IMG/VR virus record: IMGVR_UViG_3300042328_000940
Coordinates: 1-51,260 of that record
Direction: 5' to 3' (one strand)
Length of the DNA stretch: 51,260 nt
Source: a virus
This document shows positions 31,384 to 38,415 of this stretch, in pieces. The notes beneath the pieces were generated by a model. That model ran no database searches. It saw nothing but the letters and a program-made list of their open reading frames with translations, and was not told where the DNA came from. How positions within the stretch are numbered: the first letter of the stretch is position 1; every line of letters begins with the position of its first letter. The translations under genes were made by a program, and so were the position numbers.

Positions 31384-31863
31384 ATGGAAAAGGAAACTCT
31401 TCACTTTAAATTTGGATTAAAGGGATCATCGCCATTAAAACAACCTGAAATTTCAATTTTTATAGGAAACAAGGAATTTTTTGCTGGTAGTTTAAATTCA
31501 GCGCCCAATCAAGTTGAATATATTGAATTTGATGCAGACATTATAGAAGGCGAAAATACCATCGTAATAGAACTTAAAAATAAACTGAGTGCAGATACGA
31601 TTGTTGGTCCTGATAACAAGATTGAAAGTGATATGTTGTTAACTATTGATTCAATTGAAGTGGACGAAATAGATATTGGATCTTTACTGTGGACTAACAG
31701 TAAATATTATCCTAAATATCCACAAGATTATATAGATGCACAAAACAAACTAGGAAATAAACTCGAACCTGAACTTAAAGAGTTTGTTGATTTAGGTTGG
31801 AACGGACGTTGGGTGCTTCCGTTTCAAAGCCCCTTCTACATTTGGTTACTAGAAAACCTTTAA
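31384..31863 (+). CDS. beta-sandwich (carbohydrate-binding-like) protein
   Basis: 159 residues. Beta pattern LHFKFGLKGSSPLKQPEISI, FIGNKEFFAGSLN, then YIEFDADIIEGENTIVIELK and MLLTIDSIEVDEIDIGSLL, typical of jelly-roll sugar-binding modules. The helical and aromatic C terminus (WNGRWVLPFQSPFYIWLLEN) is extra. The protein at 32798 follows the same order of strands, so the two look like distant paralogues flanking the NadM-like gene. The role may be sugar recognition on virions. RBS AAGGAG. Confidence 0.55.
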   Translation: MEKETLHFKFGLKGSSPLKQPEISIFIGNKEFFAGSLNSAPNQVEYIEFDADIIEGENTIVIELKNKLSADTIVGPDNKIESDMLLTIDSIEVDEIDIGSLLWTNSKYYPKYPQDYIDAQNKLGNKLEPELKEFVDLGWNGRWVLPFQSPFYIWLLENL

Positions 31864-31864
31864 G

Positions 31865-31871
31865 CTAAATA
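31865..31871 (+). promoter_or_regulatory. late promoter variant CTAAATA
   Basis: CTAAATA followed by C, 21 nt before the ATG at 31893. An odd palindrome ATGGAA-A-TTCCAT (31882-31894) spans the Shine-Dalgarno-like TGGAA and the first bases of the start codon. Confidence 0.5.
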
Positions 31872-31892
31872 CAGCAATATAATGGAAATTCC

Positions 31893-32798
31893 ATGTACGT
31901 TGCTGATCTTTTTGAAAATTATGTAGCTGAAGCCGGTACTCAGTTAGTTGTATTATACCCAGGTCGTTTTCAACCTTTTCACCTGGGACATGGCGATGTA
32001 TTTCGTAGCCTTCAAGGCAAATTTGGTAGAGATAATGTCTTTATTGCTACTAGTAATAAAGTAGAACTTCCAAAAAGTCCATTTAATTTTGCCGATAAAA
32101 CAGTTCTCATGAATGCAGCCGGTATACCCGGCGATCGCATTATTGAAGTTACTAATCCTTATAAATTACCTGAACCACAATTTAATCCTGCTAATACTAT
32201 TTTTATAGCGGCAGTAGGTGCACCTGATAAAGACAGACTACGTCCTGACAGTGTTAAGAAAGATGGTACTCCGGGTTATTTCAAAACATTTGAAAGCTTA
32301 GACAAATGCACAACAGCTGATAAACATGGTTATGTGATTATAGCTGATGAAAGACAAAAAGTAATTACAATAAATGGTCAGCCGGTAGATGTAAGTCACG
32401 GCACTCCTGCCAGGGCTGCATGGAACGCAGTAAGAGATAATCCTAAATTTAGAGTAGAATATTTACTACAAATGTTCGGAAGAGATGATCCTGAACTAGG
32501 AAGAATATTAGATAAAATACCACAAACGGTTAACGAAGAAACTGGTGGTGTTGGAGTAATAGCTAGTAAAAAACAGACGCGAGATCCTAGATACAGTCAT
32601 AGTTTGACAACGGATATACGACCCGGGGAAGTTGGTCGTCAACTAAAAAAAATGCACCTAGCAGATAGTGTTAAACAGTTACAAGAACAAATTGGATCAC
32701 TCAAAGAAAAATGGAGCACAAAATACAAACGCAGTATCAATTGTAATCGTCCTCGAGGTTTTAGTCAACGGGCACACTGTCAAGGTAGGAAAAAATAA
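31893..32798 (+). CDS. NadM-like nucleotidyltransferase with N-terminal tag and basic Cys tail
   Basis: 301 residues. Residues 1-14 (MYVADLFENYVAEA) form an acidic tag like those of the following genes and ending in VAE. The nucleotidyltransferase domain follows: VVLYPGRFQPFHLGHGD with HxGH at 30-33 (adenylyl transfer), VFIATSNK and IFIAAVGAPDKDR. This is the fold of archaeal-type NMN adenylyltransferase. The C terminus has a linker and a basic Cys module (KRSINCNRPRGFSQRAHCQG). Activity towards NMN is plausible but the C-terminal ISGT(K/R)-like motif is not clear. Possibly a packaged enzyme. Confidence 0.75.
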   Translation: MYVADLFENYVAEAGTQLVVLYPGRFQPFHLGHGDVFRSLQGKFGRDNVFIATSNKVELPKSPFNFADKTVLMNAAGIPGDRIIEVTNPYKLPEPQFNPANTIFIAAVGAPDKDRLRPDSVKKDGTPGYFKTFESLDKCTTADKHGYVIIADERQKVITINGQPVDVSHGTPARAAWNAVRDNPKFRVEYLLQMFGRDDPELGRILDKIPQTVNEETGGVGVIASKKQTRDPRYSHSLTTDIRPGEVGRQLKKMHLADSVKQLQEQIGSLKEKWSTKYKRSINCNRPRGFSQRAHCQGRKK

Positions 32799-33136
32799 TG
32801 CTACAAAAACTGGAGGTTTCGGTACATGCGCACTGGAACGATAATCCTCCAGTTTACAGATTGTATGTAAATGAAGAAATGTTTACTGAAAGAACATTTG
32901 GGCACACGCCTTATCAGTTTTATCTCATTGAGCATATATTTTGTAATTTAGTTACAGGAGTACACAGCCTGATATTGGAAAATCTAGACGATAATGCTAA
33001 ATTTAAACTAGAAGATTTAAAAGTCAATGGTGTTGAAGTTAATACCAATTTGATGAAAATAGAAGAAAATAATTCTATTAGATGGCGTTTTATCGTTGAC
33101 GAATTACTTAATCATCGTCAAAGTCAACTTAGTTAA
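32798..33136 (+). CDS. beta-sandwich protein, paralogue-like to the 31384 gene
   Basis: 112 residues, start in the preceding stop (TAATG). Strand order LEVSVHAHWNDNPPVYRLYV, NEEMFTERTF, YLIEHIFCNLVTGVHSLILE, LEDLKVNGVEVN matches the 31384 protein. It carries no N-terminal acidic tag, unlike the genes on both sides. A carbohydrate-binding jelly-roll is likely by pattern only. Confidence 0.5.
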   Translation: MLQKLEVSVHAHWNDNPPVYRLYVNEEMFTERTFGHTPYQFYLIEHIFCNLVTGVHSLILENLDDNAKFKLEDLKVNGVEVNTNLMKIEENNSIRWRFIVDELLNHRQSQLS

Positions 33137-33145
33137 AATATAAAA

Positions 33146-33172
33146 ATAAATACATTGTTATTAGGAAACAAT
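33146..33172 (+). promoter_or_regulatory. late promoter with 6-bp inverted repeat to the start codon
   Basis: ATAAATA (33146-33152), then ATTGTT (33154-33159) pairing with AACAAT (33167-33172) around loop ATTAGGA, which holds the Shine-Dalgarno core. The ATG follows at 33173. The predicted start (about 33159) is at the end of the left arm. Confidence 0.65.
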
Positions 33173-33637
33173 ATGAAACCAACAGAATTTATCGTAGAAA
33201 ACAGCATAATTGCACAGGAAGCCGATGATATGCATAGAGACCATGAAGTGCAAATGGCTCGTAGTCAGTTGTATAGCGCAGCGCAAGCAGCTATTCAAAT
33301 TCACAGACTGCTTAAAAATGTTAGCGAAATGGAAGGTCTAGAAGGTTGGGTACAGACCAAAATTGCTGTGGCTAGTGAATATTTAGAAAGCGTACAAGAT
33401 TATCTAAAATACGAAGCCGCAAGTGAACAATCAGAAATGATGGCATTTGCCGAAGACGCAGCTGATTATGCTTTAGACAAAATGATAAATGAAATGGCCA
33501 CAGGTGGTGCAAGTAGCGCAGGTTCAGTGGCCACTAGCATGACCGGTCCTGCCAACAAGCGCACATCTGGTGTGCCCAAGAAAGTTGGGAATAGTTACAA
33601 GCCCAAAAAGGTTGAGGTAGGTAAAGGCATTTATTAA
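33173..33637 (+). CDS. helical tagged protein, possible prohead-core or internal protein
   Basis: 154 residues from the ATG with TTAGGA upstream. The N terminus MKPTEFIVENSIIAQEADD is close in form to the capsid-targeting sequence of T4 internal proteins (MKTYQEFIAEA, from memory). The middle is helical and acidic (AAIQIHRLLKNVSEM, YLESVQDYLKYEAASEQSEM), and the end is basic and Gly-rich (KRTSGVPKKVGNSYKPKKVE). The stop overlaps the next start (TAATG). A head-assembly core or packaged protein is the favoured but unproven role. Confidence 0.55.
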   Translation: MKPTEFIVENSIIAQEADDMHRDHEVQMARSQLYSAAQAAIQIHRLLKNVSEMEGLEGWVQTKIAVASEYLESVQDYLKYEAASEQSEMMAFAEDAADYALDKMINEMATGGASSAGSVATSMTGPANKRTSGVPKKVGNSYKPKKVEVGKGIY

Positions 33638-34140
33638 TGACTGATATTAGAAAACTGTTAGAATCTATGGATGCCATGGCAGCTGCCGAACGCAAGCCTA
33701 CAGGTCCACGGTGGCCCGGATATTTAAAAGGCACAGACTCGGCCAAAAAATCTCGTAGCCGTATGGTAGGTGACGGCGGCGCTAGTGAAAGCGTAGAAGA
33801 AGATTTAGAAGAAAGTCTAAGACAGCAATTCGCCGAATACGGTGCTCCTGGTTCTGGCATTGGTAATGACACTGCCAAAGACCCCAATCAAGAAGCCATG
33901 CTAACGCAACAAAGAAATCAGCAAAAAGCACAAATTAAAGATCAAGTTGCTGGCTTGACTGCACAGTTACAAGGTGCTAGAGCTCAACTGTCGGATATGA
34001 ATCAAGCGTTTCCCCAGGGTGCCAATCCTGTAGAAAAGGCCATGAGCTTGCAACAGATGTCGGCACAAAAAGTTGATGTAAAACAACAAATTGAAAATTT
34101 GTCAGCACAGATAGCAGCACTCAGACAACAGGCGATTTAA
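33637..34140 (+). CDS. tagged coiled-coil protein, possible prohead-core component
   Basis: 167 residues. N-terminal tag MTDIRKLLESMDAMAAAERK, then a basic stretch (PTGPRWPGYLKGTDSAKKSR), an acidic linker (SESVEEDLEESLRQQFAEYG) and a C-terminal Gln/Ala coiled coil (QVAGLTAQLQGARAQLSDMN, QIENLSAQIAALRQQ). The shape recalls scaffolding proteins. One base separates it from the next ATG. No enzyme motif. Confidence 0.55.
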   Translation: MTDIRKLLESMDAMAAAERKPTGPRWPGYLKGTDSAKKSRSRMVGDGGASESVEEDLEESLRQQFAEYGAPGSGIGNDTAKDPNQEAMLTQQRNQQKAQIKDQVAGLTAQLQGARAQLSDMNQAFPQGANPVEKAMSLQQMSAQKVDVKQQIENLSAQIAALRQQAI

Positions 34141-34141
34141 A

Positions 34142-35605
34142 ATGTTCGTTAACGATCTCTTTAAGAAAAAATTAAACGAAGGTAAGGCCAATATTGATGT
34201 GCCCGAGATACCAAGAGCGCCTGTACCAAAGCCACCTAAAGAAAAAGGTGTGGCGGAGGATTTTGATGATACACATCCATACGATTCATATGTATCTGCT
34301 AAAAGAACTGTTACAAGTACAGGCGGAAATGATAAGCTTAGTGACAAAACAGCGTCGCTTGATACTGATAGATTTGGAAATCAACGTGTACGGGCAGTAG
34401 ACGGAGACAAACTTACCATTAATACCAATATTCCAAAAGGTGTTAATGTTAAAATGATTCCACAACAAGGTGCTGCAGATATAGACGAAGGCTCTGTGCA
34501 AAACAAGCTACACCGCCGTCATCAAGAACTAAGAAAAAAATCTGGTCTGCCTGATCCCGATTACTACAAAGAATTAAAAGCGTCGTATGACATTGAGGAT
34601 GATGCCAAGCGTATTGCTGCACAAGCAGAAATTAAAAAGAAATACCGGGTGGCAGAAGGCGACACCCTAGATACTGGACCTGATGGTAAACTTACTACCA
34701 AAGGTGAAGAGCAGATGCGTCGATACAGACAACAAAAAAGAGAACAAGAGCGACAACAAATTATCGCCAAACATACTAAGACAGTGAAGGGAGATACTTA
34801 CGGTGTCGCCCCATCAAGAATAAGCCAGAGTAGAAATGAAGTTAATTGGGCTGCGGCCAACAAGGAACTACGAAAAAAAGGTTTAGATGAGCAAGGTGTG
34901 GCGGAAGGTAATCTAAATGAATTCGCACCTGGTGATGGCAATAGTGGTCGCTGGTATTCAGATGATGATCTAGCTGATATTGTAGGCGAAGATTGGTACG
35001 AGTTTGATCTTAGTCACGAAATGGGCAACATCGGCACACAAGGCGAACGTGCCAGAATCTTTCTTGCACAACAAGCAGAAGCATATTTAAACGATAGAGG
35101 ATACAATGTAAATGTGCTTGATGTACGAGATCAAGGTGATAACTTGTCTTGGTACATATCAGGTTCATTAATGAATGAGCAAGGTGTGGCGGAAGGCTTA
35201 CCGCAGACTCTACGCAAGGTTGTTCCTGGGTATGCCAAGCGTGAGATTGATAAAAAGATGGATGCTGGCAAGTTTGGTAAAACTGATGCAGATAAAGATG
35301 CTAACTTTCAACGATATAAAAAGATTCAAGACAAGTTAAAAGAACAAGGTGTGGCGGAAGGCGTTGAACAATATCTAGAAGAAATGCGTCGTGCCGGTTA
35401 CGACATTGTGACCGAAGCTGCAACATTATGTCCTGAGTGCGGAGGTCCTGCTTACAACAATCAAATGCTAGCAGAAAAACAAGATGCCTGCTATCACAAA
35501 GTAAAAAGTCGTTACAAGGTATGGCCGTCAGCCTATGCATCAGGTGCATTGGTTCGCTGTCGCAAAAAAGGTGCCAAGAACTGGGGCAACAAAAGTAAAA
35601 AATGA
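34142..35605 (+). CDS. modular polyprotein-like gene with repeated GVAEG sites
   Basis: 487 residues. Tag MFVNDLFKKKLNEGKANID, then modules divided by EKGVAED (34-40), YRVAEGD (168-174), EQGVAEG (250-256), EQGVAEG (346-352) and EQGVAEG (401-407). Modules are charged helical (110-240) or compact alpha/beta (257-345, starting NLNEFAPGDGNSGRWYS). The end has a CPECGG knuckle and a basic Cys module (DACYHKVKSRYKVWPSAYAS, then VRCRKKGAKNWGNKSK) that I recall as DUF5872-like. VAE resembles the (L/I)xE sites of the T4 prohead protease, so processing into cargo pieces is proposed. Confidence 0.6.
   Translation: MFVNDLFKKKLNEGKANIDVPEIPRAPVPKPPKEKGVAEDFDDTHPYDSYVSAKRTVTSTGGNDKLSDKTASLDTDRFGNQRVRAVDGDKLTINTNIPKGVNVKMIPQQGAADIDEGSVQNKLHRRHQELRKKSGLPDPDYYKELKASYDIEDDAKRIAAQAEIKKKYRVAEGDTLDTGPDGKLTTKGEEQMRRYRQQKREQERQQIIAKHTKTVKGDTYGVAPSRISQSRNEVNWAAANKELRKKGLDEQGVAEGNLNEFAPGDGNSGRWYSDDDLADIVGEDWYEFDLSHEMGNIGTQGERARIFLAQQAEAYLNDRGYNVNVLDVRDQGDNLSWYISGSLMNEQGVAEGLPQTLRKVVPGYAKREIDKKMDAGKFGKTDADKDANFQRYKKIQDKLKEQGVAEGVEQYLEEMRRAGYDIVTEAATLCPECGGPAYNNQMLAEKQDACYHKVKSRYKVWPSAYASGALVRCRKKGAKNWGNKSKK
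34889..34908 (+). repeat. EQGVAEG DNA repeat, copy 1 of 3
   Basis: GAGCAAGGTGTGGCGGAAGG. Copies 2 and 3 are at 35177-35196 (identical) and 35342-35361 (one change, GAA for GAG). A shorter relative GGTGTGGCGGAGG is at 34247-34259. Synonymous positions are conserved, including the GTG and GCG codons, so the match is at DNA level and not only protein level. Confidence 0.85.
35177..35196 (+). repeat. EQGVAEG DNA repeat, copy 2 of 3
   Basis: Identical over 20 nt to the copy at 34889, 288 nt downstream of it, in the same reading frame. Confidence 0.85.
35342..35361 (+). repeat. EQGVAEG DNA repeat, copy 3 of 3
   Basis: 19 of 20 nt identical to the other copies, 165 nt after copy 2, in the same reading frame. 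Confidence 0.85.
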
Positions 35606-36177
35606 AATATAAAGAACTACTAGAAGCTTGCTGGGATGGCTATCAACAGCGTGGTATGAAAAAGAAAGGTGACCGCATGGTGCCTAACTGCGTTAAGATG
35701 AGCGAGCAAGAACTAGAAGAAGATCTCAAAAAATGGTTCCGAGAGAAATGGGTGCGCTTTGGGCCGGATGGAAAGATACGCGGCGAATGCGGCGGCAGAG
35801 ATAGCGGCGAAGGCAAACCTAAATGCTTGCCAGCCAGTAAAGCACATGCATTAGGCAAAAAAGGTCGTGCCAGTTCGGCGGCCAAAAAGCGCAGAGAAGA
35901 TCCCAATCCCGAGCGTAGAGGTCCTGCCAAAAATGTAGCCACTAAAACTCGTTCCATGCGAGAGCAAGGCATACCTGAATTACAACCACAAGATCAACAA
36001 CAGGAACCCGGTGCCATACGCAAAGGTTTAAATTTACTCGGTAACATTTTTACAGCAGGTAAATTACTACAAGATCCTAGAGCTCTAGCCGATCAAGAAA
36101 TTAAAAATTACTTAGATCCTGCAAGACAAAATCAAAGTATTATAAGAAGAATGCAATCAGACCAAGATCAACGATAA
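35602..36177 (+). CDS. tagged basic Cys-rich modular protein
   Basis: 191 residues, start overlapping the previous stop. The tag MKYKELLEA runs straight into a Cys module (CWDGYQQRGMKKKGDRMVPN, then CV), an acidic helix and a second basic module (WVRFGPDGKIRGECGGRDSG, KCLPASKAHALGKKGRASSA, REDPNPERRG) that I recall as DUF6321-like. REQGIPE near 117-123 is a variant of the neighbour's EQGVAEG with an IPE site. Likely DNA-associated head or internal protein, by composition and context. Confidence 0.55.
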   Translation: MKYKELLEACWDGYQQRGMKKKGDRMVPNCVKMSEQELEEDLKKWFREKWVRFGPDGKIRGECGGRDSGEGKPKCLPASKAHALGKKGRASSAAKKRREDPNPERRGPAKNVATKTRSMREQGIPELQPQDQQQEPGAIRKGLNLLGNIFTAGKLLQDPRALADQEIKNYLDPARQNQSIIRRMQSDQDQR

Positions 36178-36189
36178 GGTGTTCAATCA

Positions 36190-36873
36190 ATGAGTTTTTT
36201 AGTAGCGAATATACCGCCAGTACACTCGTATATTAGGCGTGAATTTCTTTATGATTTTGAAAAGGGCCATGGAGAATACGAACCTTGTATCTGGATCACA
36301 CTTAAAAGCATTCGAGGACAAGCATTTAGAATAGAAGCTTACTTACCCAACTATGGCGCACTTTATGACAAACTACCTCTCCATGCGTTTGTATCACGCA
36401 CAGAGAATCTTGACACACAAAATTTTTTATCTTTAGACTCATTGCAAATATGGGACTGCTTTGATTATGACATGGCCATTATTCAAAAAGCATTTCTCAA
36501 AAATCTCTCTTGCAAGTTTTACGCCAAAGATAAAAACATGTATCCAGGCAACTATCTTTTTACTGTGGACAATGCACATCCTGATCATAACATAATTGAT
36601 ACCGGTTACAGTGAATGGCCCGAAGATCATAAAAGTTTTAATTTTATAGAGCTAGACAATGGACAGTATGCAGCACAGCCCAACAATCGCTGTTTGTTTT
36701 ATGATGCTGCCAGTAATCCAACCAATATGAAGTTTCCCGATTTCAAGGTTTGCACACGCAAATATGTAGTAGAGCAAAATCCCAAATGGCGTTTGGGTGA
36801 CACAGATACTGTAATGTACGAAAAATCTAAGGTGAACAATGACGACTACGGTAAAAGTAGCCGATTCAAATAA
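36190..36873 (+). CDS. unknown phage protein, beta-rich
   Basis: 227 residues. Contains FLYDFEKGHGEYEPCIWITL, KSIRGQAFRIEAYLPNYGAL, YAKDKNMYPGNYLFTVDNAH and a hydrophilic end. It looks like a globular alpha/beta or beta protein, with His and Asp rich loops (DNAHPDHNIIDTG) that could hold a metal. No signal or membrane segment and no family recognised. It follows the tagged-protein block by 12 nt. Confidence 0.6.
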   Translation: MSFLVANIPPVHSYIRREFLYDFEKGHGEYEPCIWITLKSIRGQAFRIEAYLPNYGALYDKLPLHAFVSRTENLDTQNFLSLDSLQIWDCFDYDMAIIQKAFLKNLSCKFYAKDKNMYPGNYLFTVDNAHPDHNIIDTGYSEWPEDHKSFNFIELDNGQYAAQPNNRCLFYDAASNPTNMKFPDFKVCTRKYVVEQNPKWRLGDTDTVMYEKSKVNNDDYGKSSRFK

Positions 36874-36876
36874 TTA

Positions 36877-37791
36877 ATGGAAAAAATAAATTACACAACT
36901 TCGGCTATGGCAGTAGGAATGAGCATCTCATTCCTTTCAATGTTATTAAATTCTGAGCGTAGCTTTCATATTCAAGTGGATTCAGAAACACACAGCTTGA
37001 TTCCTTTAAAGAAAATTTATAATATCCCAGACGATAAATTGACCATATCAGTGACTGACGATATGTCGGATAATATCTTTTGGGAATTGAGTGATGTAGG
37101 AAAATTAACCAGTCCATATTTAAGCCCAGAACATATACATATCCGCAATCAACAAGTACCTGTTGGCTATAAAACTGACAAACCTTGCATAGCACTTGCC
37201 TGTTATCAAAATTATGAACATTTAAAAAGTTATGATGCCCAAGATACCAATTGGCCCAACAATAGATACTGGAGCTTGGAACAATATAGCAAAATTTTTC
37301 AACTAATCAAAGACAGTGGTTATGAAGTTGTTACTTTGGACAATCACGCTATAAATTTAGAAGACAAGGTCTACTGGTTAAATGAATATTGCGAAGCTGT
37401 TATAGGTTACGAAGGAGGACTGTGTCACCTAGCACACACTTTAAAAATACCAACGATCATTTTGCCTTGGCGTCCTTACGAATCTTTCCTTAATATAGAC
37501 AGTTTACACTTAGATCGTAGAACCTATTTTATACGAGAATTTGAGGAAATTTTAAATTGGAATAGATACACATTAGTGGATCATATAGAAGTATTAAAAA
37601 ATGAAGTAACAAATAATGTTTTTTATGCAGGCAAAGTTAGTTTCGCTAAAGATTTTAGTGAATATAAAATTTCATTAGGAAATCGTGAATATAGTATGTT
37701 AGCAGGATTTAGACCGTTTGAAATAGATTTTTTCTTAAATAAATTAAAAAGCAACACACTTTTTGGAAATCCAATAAAGTATTTCAACTAA
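36877..37791 (+). CDS. GT-B glycosyltransferase, heptosyltransferase (GT9)-like
   Basis: 304 residues. The C-terminal half resembles GT9 enzymes: YWSLEQYSKIFQLIKDSGYE, VVTLD, then CEAVIGYEGGLCHLAHTLKI, PTIILPWR, where the GGxxHLAxxL helix binds the sugar nucleotide. The N-terminal half is a reduced Rossmann-like domain (AVGMSISFLSMLLNSE). A role in glycan modification of host surface or virion is likely. Weak ribosome-binding site; three bases after the previous gene. Confidence 0.6.
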   Translation: MEKINYTTSAMAVGMSISFLSMLLNSERSFHIQVDSETHSLIPLKKIYNIPDDKLTISVTDDMSDNIFWELSDVGKLTSPYLSPEHIHIRNQQVPVGYKTDKPCIALACYQNYEHLKSYDAQDTNWPNNRYWSLEQYSKIFQLIKDSGYEVVTLDNHAINLEDKVYWLNEYCEAVIGYEGGLCHLAHTLKIPTIILPWRPYESFLNIDSLHLDRRTYFIREFEEILNWNRYTLVDHIEVLKNEVTNNVFYAGKVSFAKDFSEYKISLGNREYSMLAGFRPFEIDFFLNKLKSNTLFGNPIKYFN

Positions 37792-37801
37792 GGAGAGTAA
37801 A

Positions 37802-37951
37802 ATGGCAAAAGCAAAAGGAACTGCATCAGGAAAACCTGCAATTGATCATGTGGTCAAGCGCACACATATTGGCGGAATTAGACCAAAAACCAGTTCAATG
37901 AACAAAAGCTATAGACGCAGCTTCAAACTCAATAGAGGCCAGGGCAGATAA
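37802..37951 (+). CDS. small very basic protein
   Basis: 49 residues with a perfect AAGGAGAG site: MAKAKGTASGKPAIDHVVKR, then THIGGIRPKTSSMNKSYRRS and FKLNRGQGR. About a third of residues are Lys, Arg or His, like histone tails or ribosomal-protein extensions, so nucleic-acid binding is likely. Stop inside the late element for dps. Not assigned to a family. Confidence 0.7.
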   Translation: MAKAKGTASGKPAIDHVVKRTHIGGIRPKTSSMNKSYRRSFKLNRGQGR

Positions 37952-37975
37952 ATACTCGTATTAAGGTTTAAATAT
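37948..37975 (+). promoter_or_regulatory. late promoter of the dps-like gene, weak hairpin
   Basis: ATAAATA (37948-37954) overlaps the preceding stop. GTATT (37958-37962) can pair with AATAT (37971-37975, one G-U), loop AAGGTTTA holding the Shine-Dalgarno core. Same layout as the 22515, 23637 and 33146 promoters but weaker. Confidence 0.55.
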
Positions 37976-38408
37976 GGACGAGTTACACCGCGCACTAAAA
38001 ATAGCTTTTGCTAGTGAATATGCTTTTTATTTAAAAGCTCATTATTTTCATTGGAATGTGGAAGGGCCTAATTTTCCGCAATATCACGAACTTCTTGGAA
38101 ACATCTACGAAGAAGTATATGGCAGTATAGATAAATTTGCTGAGGAAATTCGTGCCACTGGTACATACACTCCAGGGTCATTCTCTAGATTTAGTATTTT
38201 AAGTCAAATTGACGATGAAACTGAAATCCTACCAGCTGAAGCAATGTTAGTTGAACTATTACAAGACAGCGACCGCATGGGAGAAATGTTCCGTATAGTT
38301 TTTAGAGCAGCTGAAGAACTGGGTTTCCATGGTCTCAGTGACTTTTTAGCCAGCAGGCAAGACGCTCATGCAAAACATAGTTGGATGTTGAGAGCAACGC
38401 TTAAATAA
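37974..38408 (+). CDS. dps: Dps-like ferritin
   Basis: 144 residues. Dps signature AHYFHWNVEGPNFPQYHELL with the intersubunit ferroxidase ligands H26, H38, D53 and E57, spaced 12, 15 and 4 as in E. coli Dps. Dodecamers oxidise Fe(II) with H2O2 and shield DNA. The basic N-terminal tail of E. coli Dps is absent, so direct DNA binding is less certain. With the superoxide dismutase and Fe-S carrier it forms an oxidative-stress and iron set, here under a late promoter. Confidence 0.9.
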   Translation: MDELHRALKIAFASEYAFYLKAHYFHWNVEGPNFPQYHELLGNIYEEVYGSIDKFAEEIRATGTYTPGSFSRFSILSQIDDETEILPAEAMLVELLQDSDRMGEMFRIVFRAAEELGFHGLSDFLASRQDAHAKHSWMLRATLK

Positions 38409-38415
38409 GTTTATC

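Noticed and set aside
33534-33887. 117-codon minus-strand frame
   Set aside because: Antisense to two well-supported coupled genes; no promoter or RBS.
34889-35361. CRISPR-like array from the 20-nt repeats
   Set aside because: The repeats are in frame, unevenly spaced (288 and 165 nt) and encode EQGVAEG; no other array in the window.
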